Part shown: in pieces, positions 1-7,130 of the stretch
Position numbering within the stretch: position 1 is the stretch's first letter
Layout of the letters: each line of letters opens with the position of its first letter
NCBI GenBank assembly: GCA_021323355.1
Contig: JAJONK010000106.1
Location: forward strand, 1-7,573
Direction: 5' to 3'
From: Deltaproteobacteria bacterium
Lineage (GTDB): Bacteria > Desulfobacterota > Binatia > UBA9968
DNA: 7,573 nucleotides
Translations under genes and position numbers: made by a program
The notes under the pieces: model-generated
Told to the model about the DNA's origin: nothing
Databases searched by the model: none
Seen by the model: only the letters and a program-made list of their open reading frames with translations

Positions 1-1422
1 TTCGCACTGATTCGGTGGGGCCCATGGGAAGCGCTGTGGAGCGGGCTGATTCTGATCAGCGGCGTAGAGTTTTTCATTTTGTCTCGCGTCGTCATCTTCG
101 ACATGAGCCTAACCTTGTGCATTACACTGGCACTCTATTCGTTCTACGAGGCAACGCATGCCGAGGAGTCAATGCGGCGCAAGATCTACTGCGTCTTGAT
201 GTATGGAGCGCTGGCGGCCGGTACTCTCATCAAAGGCCTTGTGGGATTGATCATTCCCGGCTTAATCATTTTCGTTTACCTTTTGATCGCCAATCGATGG
301 GCAATTCTGCGCTCGATTTATCTTATTCCTGGTGCATTATTGTTTCTGGCGCTGGTTGGTCCCTGGTATCTTCTGGTCGAGGCACGTAACCCCGGTTTTC
401 TTCGTTACTATTTGTGGGACGAACATTTCGGCCGCTTTGCCACAGCGAGCTTTGATCGAGAACAACCATGGTATTTTTTCTTGGCGGTTCTCGTTGTTGG
501 GTTCCTCCCCTGGAGTGCGCTGCTTCCTAGCGTCATTAGAAGCTATTGGTCGCAATCGTTAGATGACAGAAAATTTTTTTTGCTATCATGGAGCATCTTG
601 CCACTAATTTTTTTTTCACTCTCCAGTTCGAAACTGCCGCACTATATTCTGCCTATTTTTCCTCCCTTATCGATTCTGACCGCGACTACACTAACTGGCA
701 TGTTTAAGAAGCGCGGTTATAACGTCAAAAGACCACTTGCGCTTTTTTGGCTGCTACAAAGCTTTAACATTCTGTACCTCGTTCTGGGATTGATTTGGCC
801 GGCAATTCTACCCCGACAGGTTCGCGAGAGCCTTGGCCCGGTGGCGTGGTCCGTCGCTGTTTATGCAATTATCTGCGTTGTGATTTTGATATCGCTTGGC
901 TGGAGTAAAGCAGCTAAACTTTGGCGGAGCCGATCAACCGTCTTTGCCGTACATGCCGTAGGAGCGTTTTTCTTCTTGATCCTTCTGACACAGATCATGG
1001 TGGCGATTTCACGGGACCGATCCGCCGAAGAAATCGCACGCGCTGTTGCCAGCCAGGCCGATGCTGAGACCCAGGTTGTCTTCTATGACACTTATCTTAC
1101 GGGGATGCCTTTTTATCTACACGCGCAAAAACCCGTTTGGGTCGTAACTCATGCCAACAAGAAAAAGACCGTGGTTGGCAACTTCTATGTGGCTACCAAT
1201 CGACCTTGGCCCGACACGCGTTGGGGAAAGGCACTTTTTGACTTGGATGAATTTCGTGAAGTTTGGCAAAATACTGATACGCCTTTGCTGATTATCGTTA
1301 AACAAAAAAATATTTCTCGCATGGAGAAGGAGATCGGAGCTTCGCCGCGCAGGCTGAAAACGGTTGATGAGTACGTTTTGATGTCGAATCGTCACCTAAC
1401 GGGCAATCCCGCGCATGAATAG
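1..1422 (+). CDS. ArnT/PMT-family membrane glycosyltransferase, 5' end outside window
   Basis: The frame is open from the first base, giving 473 residues before the stop; roughly the first 100 residues, including the family's N-terminal acidic catalytic motif, lie outside the window. What remains is strongly hydrophobic with many membrane spans. At in-window residues 211-218 it reads KLPHYILP followed by IFPPL, closely resembling the KLP-YILP segment of E. coli ArnT. Residues 137-176 (YLWDEHFGRF, then PWYFFL and LPWSALLP) match the usual EH--RF / PWY / PW pattern of this family. After about residue 335 the protein becomes a soluble C-terminal domain. Family members move a sugar from a polyprenyl-phosphate donor to lipid A or another acceptor on the outer face of the inner membrane. 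The exact sugar and acceptor cannot be told, so ArnT itself is not claimed. An internal TTG at 79 is not the real start. uppP follows 66 bases downstream on the same strand and is probably cotranscribed. Confidence 0.88.
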   Translation, partial: FALIRWGPWEALWSGLILISGVEFFILSRVVIFDMSLTLCITLALYSFYEATHAEESMRRKIYCVLMYGALAAGTLIKGLVGLIIPGLIIFVYLLIANRWAILRSIYLIPGALLFLALVGPWYLLVEARNPGFLRYYLWDEHFGRFATASFDREQPWYFFLAVLVVGFLPWSALLPSVIRSYWSQSLDDRKFFLLSWSILPLIFFSLSSSKLPHYILPIFPPLSILTATTLTGMFKKRGYNVKRPLALFWLLQSFNILYLVLGLIWPAILPRQVRESLGPVAWSVAVYAIICVVILISLGWSKAAKLWRSRSTVFAVHAVGAFFFLILLTQIMVAISRDRSAEEIARAVASQADAETQVVFYDTYLTGMPFYLHAQKPVWVVTHANKKKTVVGNFYVATNRPWPDTRWGKALFDLDEFREVWQNTDTPLLIIVKQKNISRMEKEIGASPRRLKTVDEYVLMSNRHLTGNPAHE

Positions 1423-1464
1423 GAAGGCAAGATAGTCCGCTTCGTGCTACGGCAAGTAAATTAG

Positions 1465-1488
1465 GAAGGGGAATACGAAGGGGAATAC
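1465..1488 (+). repeat. Perfect 12-base tandem duplication containing the uppP ribosome binding site
   Basis: The unit GAAGGGGAATAC occurs twice back to back, at 1465-1476 and 1477-1488, and abuts the ATG at 1489. Each copy has a purine-rich Shine-Dalgarno-like core (GAAGGGG). Only the second copy, with GGGG ending at 1483 and five bases before the ATG, is at normal spacing. The first copy lies 12 bases further upstream. Confidence 0.9.
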
Positions 1489-2313
1489 ATGGAAGGCTGG
1501 GGAGTTGCCGTAATTCTGGGGGTGGTTGAGGGGCTAACCGAATTCATTCCAGTCTCATCCACCGGGCACCTGATCATTGCTAGTCATCTTCTAGGCTTTT
1601 TCGGAGAAAAAGCCGCAAGCTTCCAAGTCGCCATTCAGTTTGGCGCTATTCTAGCTGTGCTGCTGCTCTACTGGCGTCGCTTTGCCGATTTGCTTCCGTT
1701 GGGGAAAAACGCCGTCCAATGTAACAATTCAAACCTCTCCGGCTGGGCGGGGATTTGGCGGATAGCGGCGGCAACGTTGCCCGCCCTGGTGGTCGGCTAC
1801 TTAACGAAAGACTTGATTAAAACCTATCTTTTTACACCATGGGCGGTAACGGTCGCGTTGGCGGGCGGCGGAGTAGCGATCTTGGTCGTGGAACGTTTCC
1901 TAAGGGGAAGAAAGTCGAGGCCGCTCGAAACTGTGACAATGGTCCAGGCCATCGGAGTGGGGCTATTTCAGGTTCTTGCCCTGTGGCCCGGCACTTCGCG
2001 GTCCGCTGCCACGATCGTCGGCGGCATGCTTCTGGGCCTTGACCGGAAGGGAGCCGCGGAATTTTCGTTTTTGATCGCAGTGCCGGTTATGCTTGCCGTT
2101 GAATGTTATGAGTTGATGAAAATGGGAACTTTGTTTAGCGCCCAAGATGCGGCAAATTTTATGATTGGCTTCCTTGTTTCCTTTATCGTTGCGGTGATGG
2201 CGGTGAAGACATTCATCCTTTTGCTGAGTAAGTGGACACTTGTACCGTTCGCCTGGTACCGGATTATCGTTGCTCCGATTTTTTTTCTTCTCACCCGTGA
2301 AACGAGGCTATAG
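1489..2313 (+). CDS. uppP: Undecaprenyl-diphosphatase UppP (BacA)
   Basis: This integral membrane phosphatase converts undecaprenyl diphosphate to undecaprenyl phosphate, the lipid carrier for peptidoglycan and other envelope glycans; overproduction of family members gives bacitracin resistance. At 274 residues it has the usual family length. Both signature motifs are intact. The first is EGLTEFIPVSSTGH at residues 14-27, with Glu14, Glu18 and His27. The second is PGTSRSAAT at 167-175, with Arg171 corresponding to the conserved catalytic-site arginine. The C-terminal PFAWYRI segment (253-259) is also typical. The ATG at 1489 is chosen because it directly follows a strong purine-rich ribosome binding site and the first conserved motif sits at the expected distance. 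It lies 66 bases after the glycosyltransferase with no visible terminator between, which suggests one transcript. The next gene downstream is convergent. Confidence 0.97.
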   Translation: MEGWGVAVILGVVEGLTEFIPVSSTGHLIIASHLLGFFGEKAASFQVAIQFGAILAVLLLYWRRFADLLPLGKNAVQCNNSNLSGWAGIWRIAAATLPALVVGYLTKDLIKTYLFTPWAVTVALAGGGVAILVVERFLRGRKSRPLETVTMVQAIGVGLFQVLALWPGTSRSAATIVGGMLLGLDRKGAAEFSFLIAVPVMLAVECYELMKMGTLFSAQDAANFMIGFLVSFIVAVMAVKTFILLLSKWTLVPFAWYRIIVAPIFFLLTRETRL

Positions 2314-2315
2314 CT

Positions 2316-2363
2316 CAGCTGCCGTGCGGAAGCGGCGGCGAAGGCGGTGTGCGGCAGCTGCCG
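2316..2363. terminator. GC-rich inverted repeat between convergent genes, possible bidirectional terminator
   Basis: CAGCTGCCG at 2316-2324 pairs with CGGCAGCTG at 2352-2360 as a perfect 9-base stem, extendable inward by two G-U pairs and one C-G pair. The right arm is itself part of a perfect 12-base palindrome at 2352-2363. It fills the 61-base gap between the stop of uppP and the stop of the convergent VTT gene, where a shared terminator is expected. No T-tract follows on either strand, so intrinsic termination is uncertain and a structural role is equally possible. Confidence 0.4.
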
Positions 2364-2374
2364 GTTTGCAGGCT

Positions 2375-3103
2375 TTAGATTTCGTGGCGGTGCTTCATCC
2401 AGCTGAAAATGCGACCGCGATAAAGATATGCGATCAGCAAAATGACCGCGGAAACCACGGCGAAAATGATCGCCGTATAGTACTCCTGATTTCGAATGCT
2501 GGCGCCTTGCATGGTCAAAAAGTAAGTCCCGGGGATTCTTCCAACGATCGTCACAAACAAAAAAGTCGCCAGCTTCATTCGGCTAAGGCCAAGCACATAG
2601 CAGAGATAGTCCTTCGGAAAACCCGGAAACAAGAATAATAGGAAGCAGATCGCCGCCCCGGTATTGGTCGTTAAGAAGTCGAACCGGTGCAAAACATCTT
2701 GTTTGACAAAGCGTTCGACAAACGGTCTCCCTAAAATGCTTGCCAACTCAAAAGCGACCCATGAACCCAGTGTAAGGCCGATAGTCGATAAAATGAAACC
2801 CAGAGTCTCGCCATAAACATAACCGCCTGCCACTCCGGTCAACTCGCCTGGAAACGGTGCAGCAATGACTTGCGAGACCTGGAAGAGAACAAATACCGCC
2901 GGGGAATACGGGCCGAGTGAACGAAGAAAGTTACCTAACTTGTCGCTGCTGGAATAGATCCCTTCGAAGTCATCAATCTCTTCACCAAGCGGAACCAAAG
3001 CGGAAAACGGTTGCGGTATATAGCGGCTAAAGAGAAACAACAGGCCGATCAGAACAATAAAAATCAAACCCCTTATCGCGAGCTGTCGGTGTTGCCCCGT
3101 CAT
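2375..3103 (-). CDS. TVP38/TMEM64-type VTT-domain (DedA superfamily) membrane protein
   Basis: A 242-residue inner-membrane protein from the ATG at 3103. Residues 9-26 form an N-terminal membrane helix. A VTT (SNARE-associated) domain follows from about 65 to 205, recognisable by APFPGELTGVAGGYVYG (82-98), FLFPGFPKDYLCYVLGLSRM (157-176) and GRIPGTYFLTMQGAS (188-202). A final helix spans about 209-228 and a basic tail follows. Such proteins are transporters or lipid scramblases; some members of the wider DedA superfamily translocate undecaprenyl phosphate, but the substrate of this one is unknown. The frame stays open 38 codons further upstream to a TTG at 3217. That extension is not hydrophobic, has no ribosome binding site and is not like the family N-terminus, so I prefer 3103. 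No Shine-Dalgarno is visible before 3103 either; see the possible -10 at 3110-3115. It lies 225 bases downstream of the UPF0182 gene on the same strand and converges on uppP. Confidence 0.88.
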   Translation of the reverse strand: MTGQHRQLAIRGLIFIVLIGLLFLFSRYIPQPFSALVPLGEEIDDFEGIYSSSDKLGNFLRSLGPYSPAVFVLFQVSQVIAAPFPGELTGVAGGYVYGETLGFILSTIGLTLGSWVAFELASILGRPFVERFVKQDVLHRFDFLTTNTGAAICFLLFLFPGFPKDYLCYVLGLSRMKLATFLFVTIVGRIPGTYFLTMQGASIRNQEYYTAIIFAVVSAVILLIAYLYRGRIFSWMKHRHEI

Positions 3104-3328
3104 CGCGGCTTTATAACAACAAAATTCAAAATAAACGAGGTCGAGGGCGCCGGCTTCCAAAGGCAAAGGACGGGTGAGTTGTGGCAGCAATAGTTCGCGA
3201 GTATTTCGATGCAGCAAATCTAAATGGAGTGATACCTGATAGAGCCATATCTAGATGATGATGCGCTGGGGGAGGATTCCACTCTGCCAACTCCGTTCTC
3301 AAAATTGCTAAATACGGTGTTCGCCTTA
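3104..3328. other. Intergenic gap of 225 bases with no gene found
   Basis: Lies between the stop of the UPF0182 gene and the preferred start of the VTT gene, both on the minus strand. I see no RNA gene, no T-tailed hairpin and no convincing -35/-10 pair apart from the TATAAA near 3110. The part from 3104 to 3217 is an in-frame upstream extension of the VTT frame that is probably untranslated. Confidence 0.55.
3110..3115 (-). promoter_or_regulatory. TATAAA -10-like box six bases before the VTT gene ATG
   Basis: On the minus strand TATAAA is followed by GCCGCG and then the ATG. If this box acts as a -10 element, transcription would begin at or next to the start codon, giving a leaderless message, which would agree with the lack of a Shine-Dalgarno. 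No convincing -35 hexamer lies 16-18 bases upstream, so the call is tentative. Confidence 0.25.
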
Positions 3329-6019
3329 TTACCGGCGTTGCTGCATCTCACGTAACAGAGCCTCAAGCCTCTTTTGCTCCTCACCGTATCCGGCCCAATT
3401 TCCCTGGCGCAAAAATTCCTGAGAACGGGAGAAATGCTCCAGGGCGCGCTCGGCCTGGCTACCCTCCGCTAGTGTTTCTCTAACGCTCGCCGGCATCGGC
3501 GTCGACTCGGTACTTTCCTTTCCGCCAAACACGCGTTGTAGAGATTGATCGAGCGTCTCTTCCATCGCGATTTGGTTGCCGAAGGCGACGATAACTCGCT
3601 TGAGCTCCGGTAAAGAGCCTTTTTCTGCGGCGAGGAATAGAGGCTGGACATAGAGCAGGGACTTCTCTATAGGTATGGCGAGTAGACTTCCCCGGATTAC
3701 CTGTCCTCTCTGTCCCCAGAGACTTAATTGTTGTGAGATAAAGGCGTCCTGCTCGATACGCGCGTCAATCTGCTTTGGACCATAAACCAGTTTCGCCTTG
3801 GGGAAATCCAGCGCCGTGAGTTTCCCGTAATGCGGTGGATCGCTGCGCGCCGCCAGCCATGCTCGCATATTGTCTCGCTTGTTTGGCGTGAAGGGCAAGA
3901 GCAGAACGAACTCCTCTTTGATCTCGCCCGGTAGGCGCATAATGGTATAGTACGGCGCCATTTCGCGCTCGGTGCCACTTACGGTCTGTCGCGGGATGCT
4001 TAACAAATCCTCTTTGTTGTAAAAAACCTGCGGATCGCGCATGTGATAGGTTGCGTACATTTGGGCTTGGATCGCGAAAAGATCCTCGGGATATCGTATG
4101 TGCGCGCGCAGATCCTCAGGCATTTTTTCGAGCGGCTTGAAAAGCTGCGGGAAAATCTTCTGATAGGATTGAACGATCGGATCCTCTGGATCACTCATGT
4201 AAAAATCAACCGTTCCATTGTAGGCGTCGACCACCGCTTTGACGGAATTGCGGATATAATTCGTGCCTCGCCGGGCCATTGGCGCCGAGTACGGAAATCG
4301 ATCGGATGTGGTATAGCCGTCGATCATCCAAAACAGCCTGCCGCCTTGTGCAATGACCATGTAAGCGTCGCGATCAAATGTGACGAACGGCGCGACTTTT
4401 TTCACTCGCTCTTGAATCTGCCGCTGATAAAGAATTCGGCTCTCCTGGACGACATCCTCCGAGAGCGCGATCCGTAAAGTCGCGAAATGCGCCGAAAAGA
4501 TAAGCTTGCGCCAGAAGGAGCCGATGGATATTCCACCACTGCCGCCGTACTGAGTGTAAATGTTCTGGTCGCCCGACGGATAATCCAGCTCCCGTGCGCC
4601 GGTCTTGACGAACACGTAGTCATTGGCGAGCTCGCCGTAATAAATTTCCGGCCGAGTTACCTTGATGCTGTCATTTGATGAGACCGGCGGTATGTCTTTG
4701 ATAAAAAATTCAGGGAGCCCTTCCGGCGTGACTTGATTCACCGGACCAAAGACAACGCCATAGCCATGCGTGTAGGTCAAATGTTCGTTAATCCAGATGC
4801 GGCTTGGCAGATGTTGGTGAGAAATTTCACGGGCAGAAAGCATGACCTGACGATAAGTGCCATCGATGTTGTAGCGGTCATTGTCGACATCGACGAACTT
4901 GTAATAGGTTCGTATCTCCTGCAATTGAGCGTAGGTCGCCAGTAGCGGCTGATGTTCCCATAATCGAATGTTTTTGATCGTCGCGTCATTGCGTTTGAGG
5001 TCGGCGGCAGTCAGGGTTTCGTCAGCCGGAAAATCCTCGTTCTCGATTTTATCGAGTCCATAGGCGGTTCGGGTAAACTTAATATTGTGCTCGATAAATG
5101 GACGTTCCGAATCCACCTCGTTCGGAACGACACGAAAGCGCTGAACCATCGCAGGCGCCGCGGTAAGTCCAATCACATGGACCAGAACCAATCCAGCTAT
5201 GCCAACTAGCAGGTAGCCAAACCCTGGGCGAGTAATTTGAGCAGCTGCGAGTGCAGCCGCGATCAATGCAGCGACAGTCAAAATTCTGAGCGCCGGCAGG
5301 CTCACATAAACATCGGTGTAACCGGCACCAAACGCCGCACCGCCGGAAGCATAGAGCAGATCGTATGAATCCAAGACATAGCCCGCTGCTTTAACAGCTA
5401 ATAAAGCTGCAATCAGAATCAACAGGTGGAATCTGGCCCGCGGCGCGAGAAAAATGCCGCGCGGACTATACTGCAGGCCTCGATAAAGTACATAAACGAC
5501 CGCGGTCAATGCCAGAGAAAGCGCCAAAGCCGTCATCAGCCAATTGTAGAGCGTGCGCAGCGCGGGCAACTGAAACACGAAAAAGCCAAGATCTCGATTA
5601 TATAAAGGGTCCTCGAGGCCGAAGGATGTCGGATAAAGTAGCAGTAAGAATGATTCCCAATGGCTGGCCGCCTGGGGCGCGGCAAAAAGCCCCAGCACTA
5701 GTGCTGCAGGCAGGAGCAATCGCTGAACCAATGGATCGATGAGCTCCAGGCTGGGGAGCTCGATAAAATTCTCTTGATCTAGAAACCGGATCCCTCTTAC
5801 GGCCCGAGCCGCTATCCTGGCATTAGCGTAAATCAGGAGCGCAAAAAAACCGCCGCCGAGCAGAGCCAGGAGAGTTTTAAAGATGAGACTGGTGGTAAAA
5901 ACCTGCGTGTATCCCACTTCCTGAAACCAGAGCCAATCGACATAAACCGAAATGAGTTGGCGTACCGAAATCAGCACCAAAAAGATTACAAATAAAAATA
6001 TCCCACCCAGTCCCTTCAT
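3329..6019 (-). CDS. UPF0182 family giant integral membrane protein, function unknown
   Basis: An 896-residue protein, a normal length for UPF0182 (COG1615). The N-terminal third has about seven membrane segments, near residues 5-26, 44-66, 100-116, 158-179, 197-214, 245-262 and 267-288. The rest, about 290-896, is one large soluble part, probably extracytoplasmic. Its family-typical blocks include NEHLTYTHGYGVVFGP (411-426), PEIYYGE (457-463), YPSGDQNIYTQYGGSGG (480-496), a segment around FVTFDRDAYMVIAQGGRLFW (545-564) leading to DGYTTSDRFPYS (567-578), and NSVKAVVDAYNGTVDFYMSDP (591-611). Residues 857-892 form a helical, charged tail with a GNWAGYGEE motif. The ATG at 6019 is preceded by AAAGG with a seven-base spacer and starts directly with a membrane helix. 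No biochemical function is established for the family that I can name. It is separated from the permease upstream by a terminator, so it is probably transcribed from its own promoter in 6020-6141, which I could not pin down, and it may read on into the VTT gene. Confidence 0.93.
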   Translation of the reverse strand: MKGLGGIFLFVIFLVLISVRQLISVYVDWLWFQEVGYTQVFTTSLIFKTLLALLGGGFFALLIYANARIAARAVRGIRFLDQENFIELPSLELIDPLVQRLLLPAALVLGLFAAPQAASHWESFLLLLYPTSFGLEDPLYNRDLGFFVFQLPALRTLYNWLMTALALSLALTAVVYVLYRGLQYSPRGIFLAPRARFHLLILIAALLAVKAAGYVLDSYDLLYASGGAAFGAGYTDVYVSLPALRILTVAALIAAALAAAQITRPGFGYLLVGIAGLVLVHVIGLTAAPAMVQRFRVVPNEVDSERPFIEHNIKFTRTAYGLDKIENEDFPADETLTAADLKRNDATIKNIRLWEHQPLLATYAQLQEIRTYYKFVDVDNDRYNIDGTYRQVMLSAREISHQHLPSRIWINEHLTYTHGYGVVFGPVNQVTPEGLPEFFIKDIPPVSSNDSIKVTRPEIYYGELANDYVFVKTGARELDYPSGDQNIYTQYGGSGGISIGSFWRKLIFSAHFATLRIALSEDVVQESRILYQRQIQERVKKVAPFVTFDRDAYMVIAQGGRLFWMIDGYTTSDRFPYSAPMARRGTNYIRNSVKAVVDAYNGTVDFYMSDPEDPIVQSYQKIFPQLFKPLEKMPEDLRAHIRYPEDLFAIQAQMYATYHMRDPQVFYNKEDLLSIPRQTVSGTEREMAPYYTIMRLPGEIKEEFVLLLPFTPNKRDNMRAWLAARSDPPHYGKLTALDFPKAKLVYGPKQIDARIEQDAFISQQLSLWGQRGQVIRGSLLAIPIEKSLLYVQPLFLAAEKGSLPELKRVIVAFGNQIAMEETLDQSLQRVFGGKESTESTPMPASVRETLAEGSQAERALEHFSRSQEFLRQGNWAGYGEEQKRLEALLREMQQRR

Positions 6020-6141
6020 CAGATTGCCTTTGTTCAGCTAGGATTTGGGAGATGCAGGTTAGAAAAGAAGTTCCGCAGGAATAACATCAAAGAAACGATG
6101 CTGAGATCTATGATCGATTTACGGAACGAAATGCCGGATGG

Positions 6142-6176
6142 AAAAGGTGGCTCCCGACATTCGAGAGCCACCTTTT
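6142..6176 (-). terminator. Strong intrinsic terminator after the ABC permease gene
   Basis: AAAAGGTGGCTC at 6142-6153 and GAGCCACCTTTT at 6165-6176 are perfect 12-base complements around an 11-base loop. Read on the minus strand, the GC-rich stem ends in TTTT, 22 bases after the permease stop. The flanking A and T runs make it symmetrical, so it could also work on the plus strand, but no plus-strand gene runs into it. Confidence 0.85.
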
Positions 6177-6197
6177 GAGGGTACGCGATGAACTGCT

Positions 6198-7043
6198 TTA
6201 AGCGACAGCTCCAACCTTGGGACGCCACTTATCAAACCGGGATTCGAGTCGGGTCAAAAGCTCCATTGCAATCATTCCCGAGATCGCGAAGATGAGTACG
6301 CCAACGAATACCTTGTCGGTTTGAAACGTGGCACCCGCCACCGTAATCATAAAGCCGATGCCGGCCGTGGCAGCATAAAGCTCGCCAACCATGACGCCGA
6401 TTAGCGCTCGGCCCACCCCAAGTCTCAAGCCCGTGAGAATAAAGGGCAGAGTGGAGGGTAGCACGACGCTCTTGAAGATCTGCCATTCTGAAGCACCGAA
6501 GCTCCTTGCGGCGGTCAAGAGATTGTATGGGGTGGTTTTTACGCCGTCACGTGCATTGATCAAGATTGGAAAGACGGCGCCAAGAAAGATGATTCCGACT
6601 TTGGACAAGATGCCGATCCCAAGCCAGATGATGACCAGAGGTAAGAGTGCGACACGGGGGGTGGCATTCATAGCGTTTATAAAAGGGTCAAAAATGTACG
6701 CGAATCTTTTGTACCAACCGCACGCGATGCCAAATGGAACCCCGACCACCACAGAGAGCAAATAGCCCCAGCCGAACTCGAGGCCGCTGACATATAAGTC
6801 GTTATAAATCTCACCTGAAGAAAACAGCCCAACGGCTGCCTTGAAGACAAGTGACGGCGCGCTCATAAACATCGGATTGATAAGGCCAAGAGTGTTTCCC
6901 ACCAACTCCCAGGCGGTTAGAAATACGATGACCGCTGAGGTGCCTAAAATCTTCTTTTCGTTATTGAGATAGAATTTGTAGGCGGCAGATGCCTCTGCGA
7001 CGCTAACGTCTAAAAGTTGCTCTTCTGCGGCTTGATCAGCCAT
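6198..7043 (-). CDS. NitT/TauT-type ABC transporter permease (SsuC/TauC-like)
   Basis: A 281-residue inner-membrane subunit that would form the channel of an importer for a small anion or organic substrate such as nitrate, a sulfonate or a pyrimidine precursor; the substrate cannot be deduced. A hydrophilic N-terminal segment of about 32 residues precedes the first helix (33-50). The binding-protein-dependent transport core covers about 85-265. The EAA loop, where the ATPase docks, is clear at 178-197: TAARSFGASEWQIFKSVVLP, with the conserved Gly183 and the LP pair. Other family-typical segments are NATPRVALLPLVIIWLGIG (126-144) and VMVGELYAATAGIGFMI (217-233). The ATG at 7043 follows AGGAGG (7050-7055) with a six-base spacer, an excellent ribosome binding site. 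No ATPase or substrate-binding protein gene adjoins it: a terminator lies downstream and a divergent gene upstream, so it appears to be a single-gene unit served by partners elsewhere. Confidence 0.93.
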   Translation of the reverse strand: MADQAAEEQLLDVSVAEASAAYKFYLNNEKKILGTSAVIVFLTAWELVGNTLGLINPMFMSAPSLVFKAAVGLFSSGEIYNDLYVSGLEFGWGYLLSVVVGVPFGIACGWYKRFAYIFDPFINAMNATPRVALLPLVIIWLGIGILSKVGIIFLGAVFPILINARDGVKTTPYNLLTAARSFGASEWQIFKSVVLPSTLPFILTGLRLGVGRALIGVMVGELYAATAGIGFMITVAGATFQTDKVFVGVLIFAISGMIAMELLTRLESRFDKWRPKVGAVA

Positions 7044-7092
7044 ATCTTTCCTCCTAGTGGTTTATAAAGTCACTCTGGGCCAGCAACGCGAA

Positions 7093-7121
7093 CGTCTAAC
7101 AAAAGGGTTAGTTCTTGTCAA
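7093..7121 (-). promoter_or_regulatory. Candidate sigma-70 type promoter of the permease gene
   Basis: On the minus strand a perfect TTGACA (7116-7121) is followed after 17 bases by TAGACG (7093-7098), which matches the -10 consensus at only three of six positions. The predicted start near 7086 gives a leader of about 43 bases ahead of the ATG at 7043. A strong -35 with a weak -10, plus nearby inverted repeats, suggests regulated expression. A TATAAA at 7061-7066 is an alternative -10 but lacks a -35. Confidence 0.5.
7096..7111. promoter_or_regulatory. Inverted repeat CTAAC-N6-GTTAG inside the permease promoter spacer
   Basis: CTAAC at 7096-7100 and GTTAG at 7107-7111 are perfect complements. 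The arms extend to GAAC (7090-7093) and GTTC (7111-7114) if three bases bulge out. The element lies almost wholly between the predicted -35 and -10 boxes of the permease promoter, a typical place for a repressor or MerR-type operator. No regulator gene is visible in the window. Confidence 0.4.
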
Positions 7122-7130
7122 TACTAAGCT

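Noticed and set aside
2328..2348. GGCGGC-rich stretch between uppP and the VTT gene, considered as a simple-sequence repeat
   Set aside because: The units are irregular and short; it is better explained as the loop of the inverted repeat.
2240..2638. Plus-strand open frame of 132 codons spanning the end of uppP and the start of the convergent region
   Set aside because: It overlaps the conserved C-terminus of UppP and the antisense of the VTT gene; its composition is arginine- and lysine-rich with no recognisable domain.
3255..3300. tRNA-like stretch on the minus strand (GGCAGAGTGG, as at the 5' end of some tRNA-Ser)
   Set aside because: No anticodon arm, T arm or acceptor complement follows; the match is limited to a short chance segment.
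4043..4477. Plus-strand open frame of 144 codons inside the UPF0182 gene
   Set aside because: It lies antisense to a region encoding strongly conserved UPF0182 blocks, and its translation resembles no family.
6034..6228. Minus-strand open frame of 64 codons after the permease
   Set aside because: It starts inside the permease gene in another frame and runs through the terminator hairpin.
6391..6765. Plus-strand open frame of 124 codons inside the ABC permease gene
   Set aside because: It is antisense to the EAA-loop region of a clear permease and has no ribosome binding site or family resemblance.
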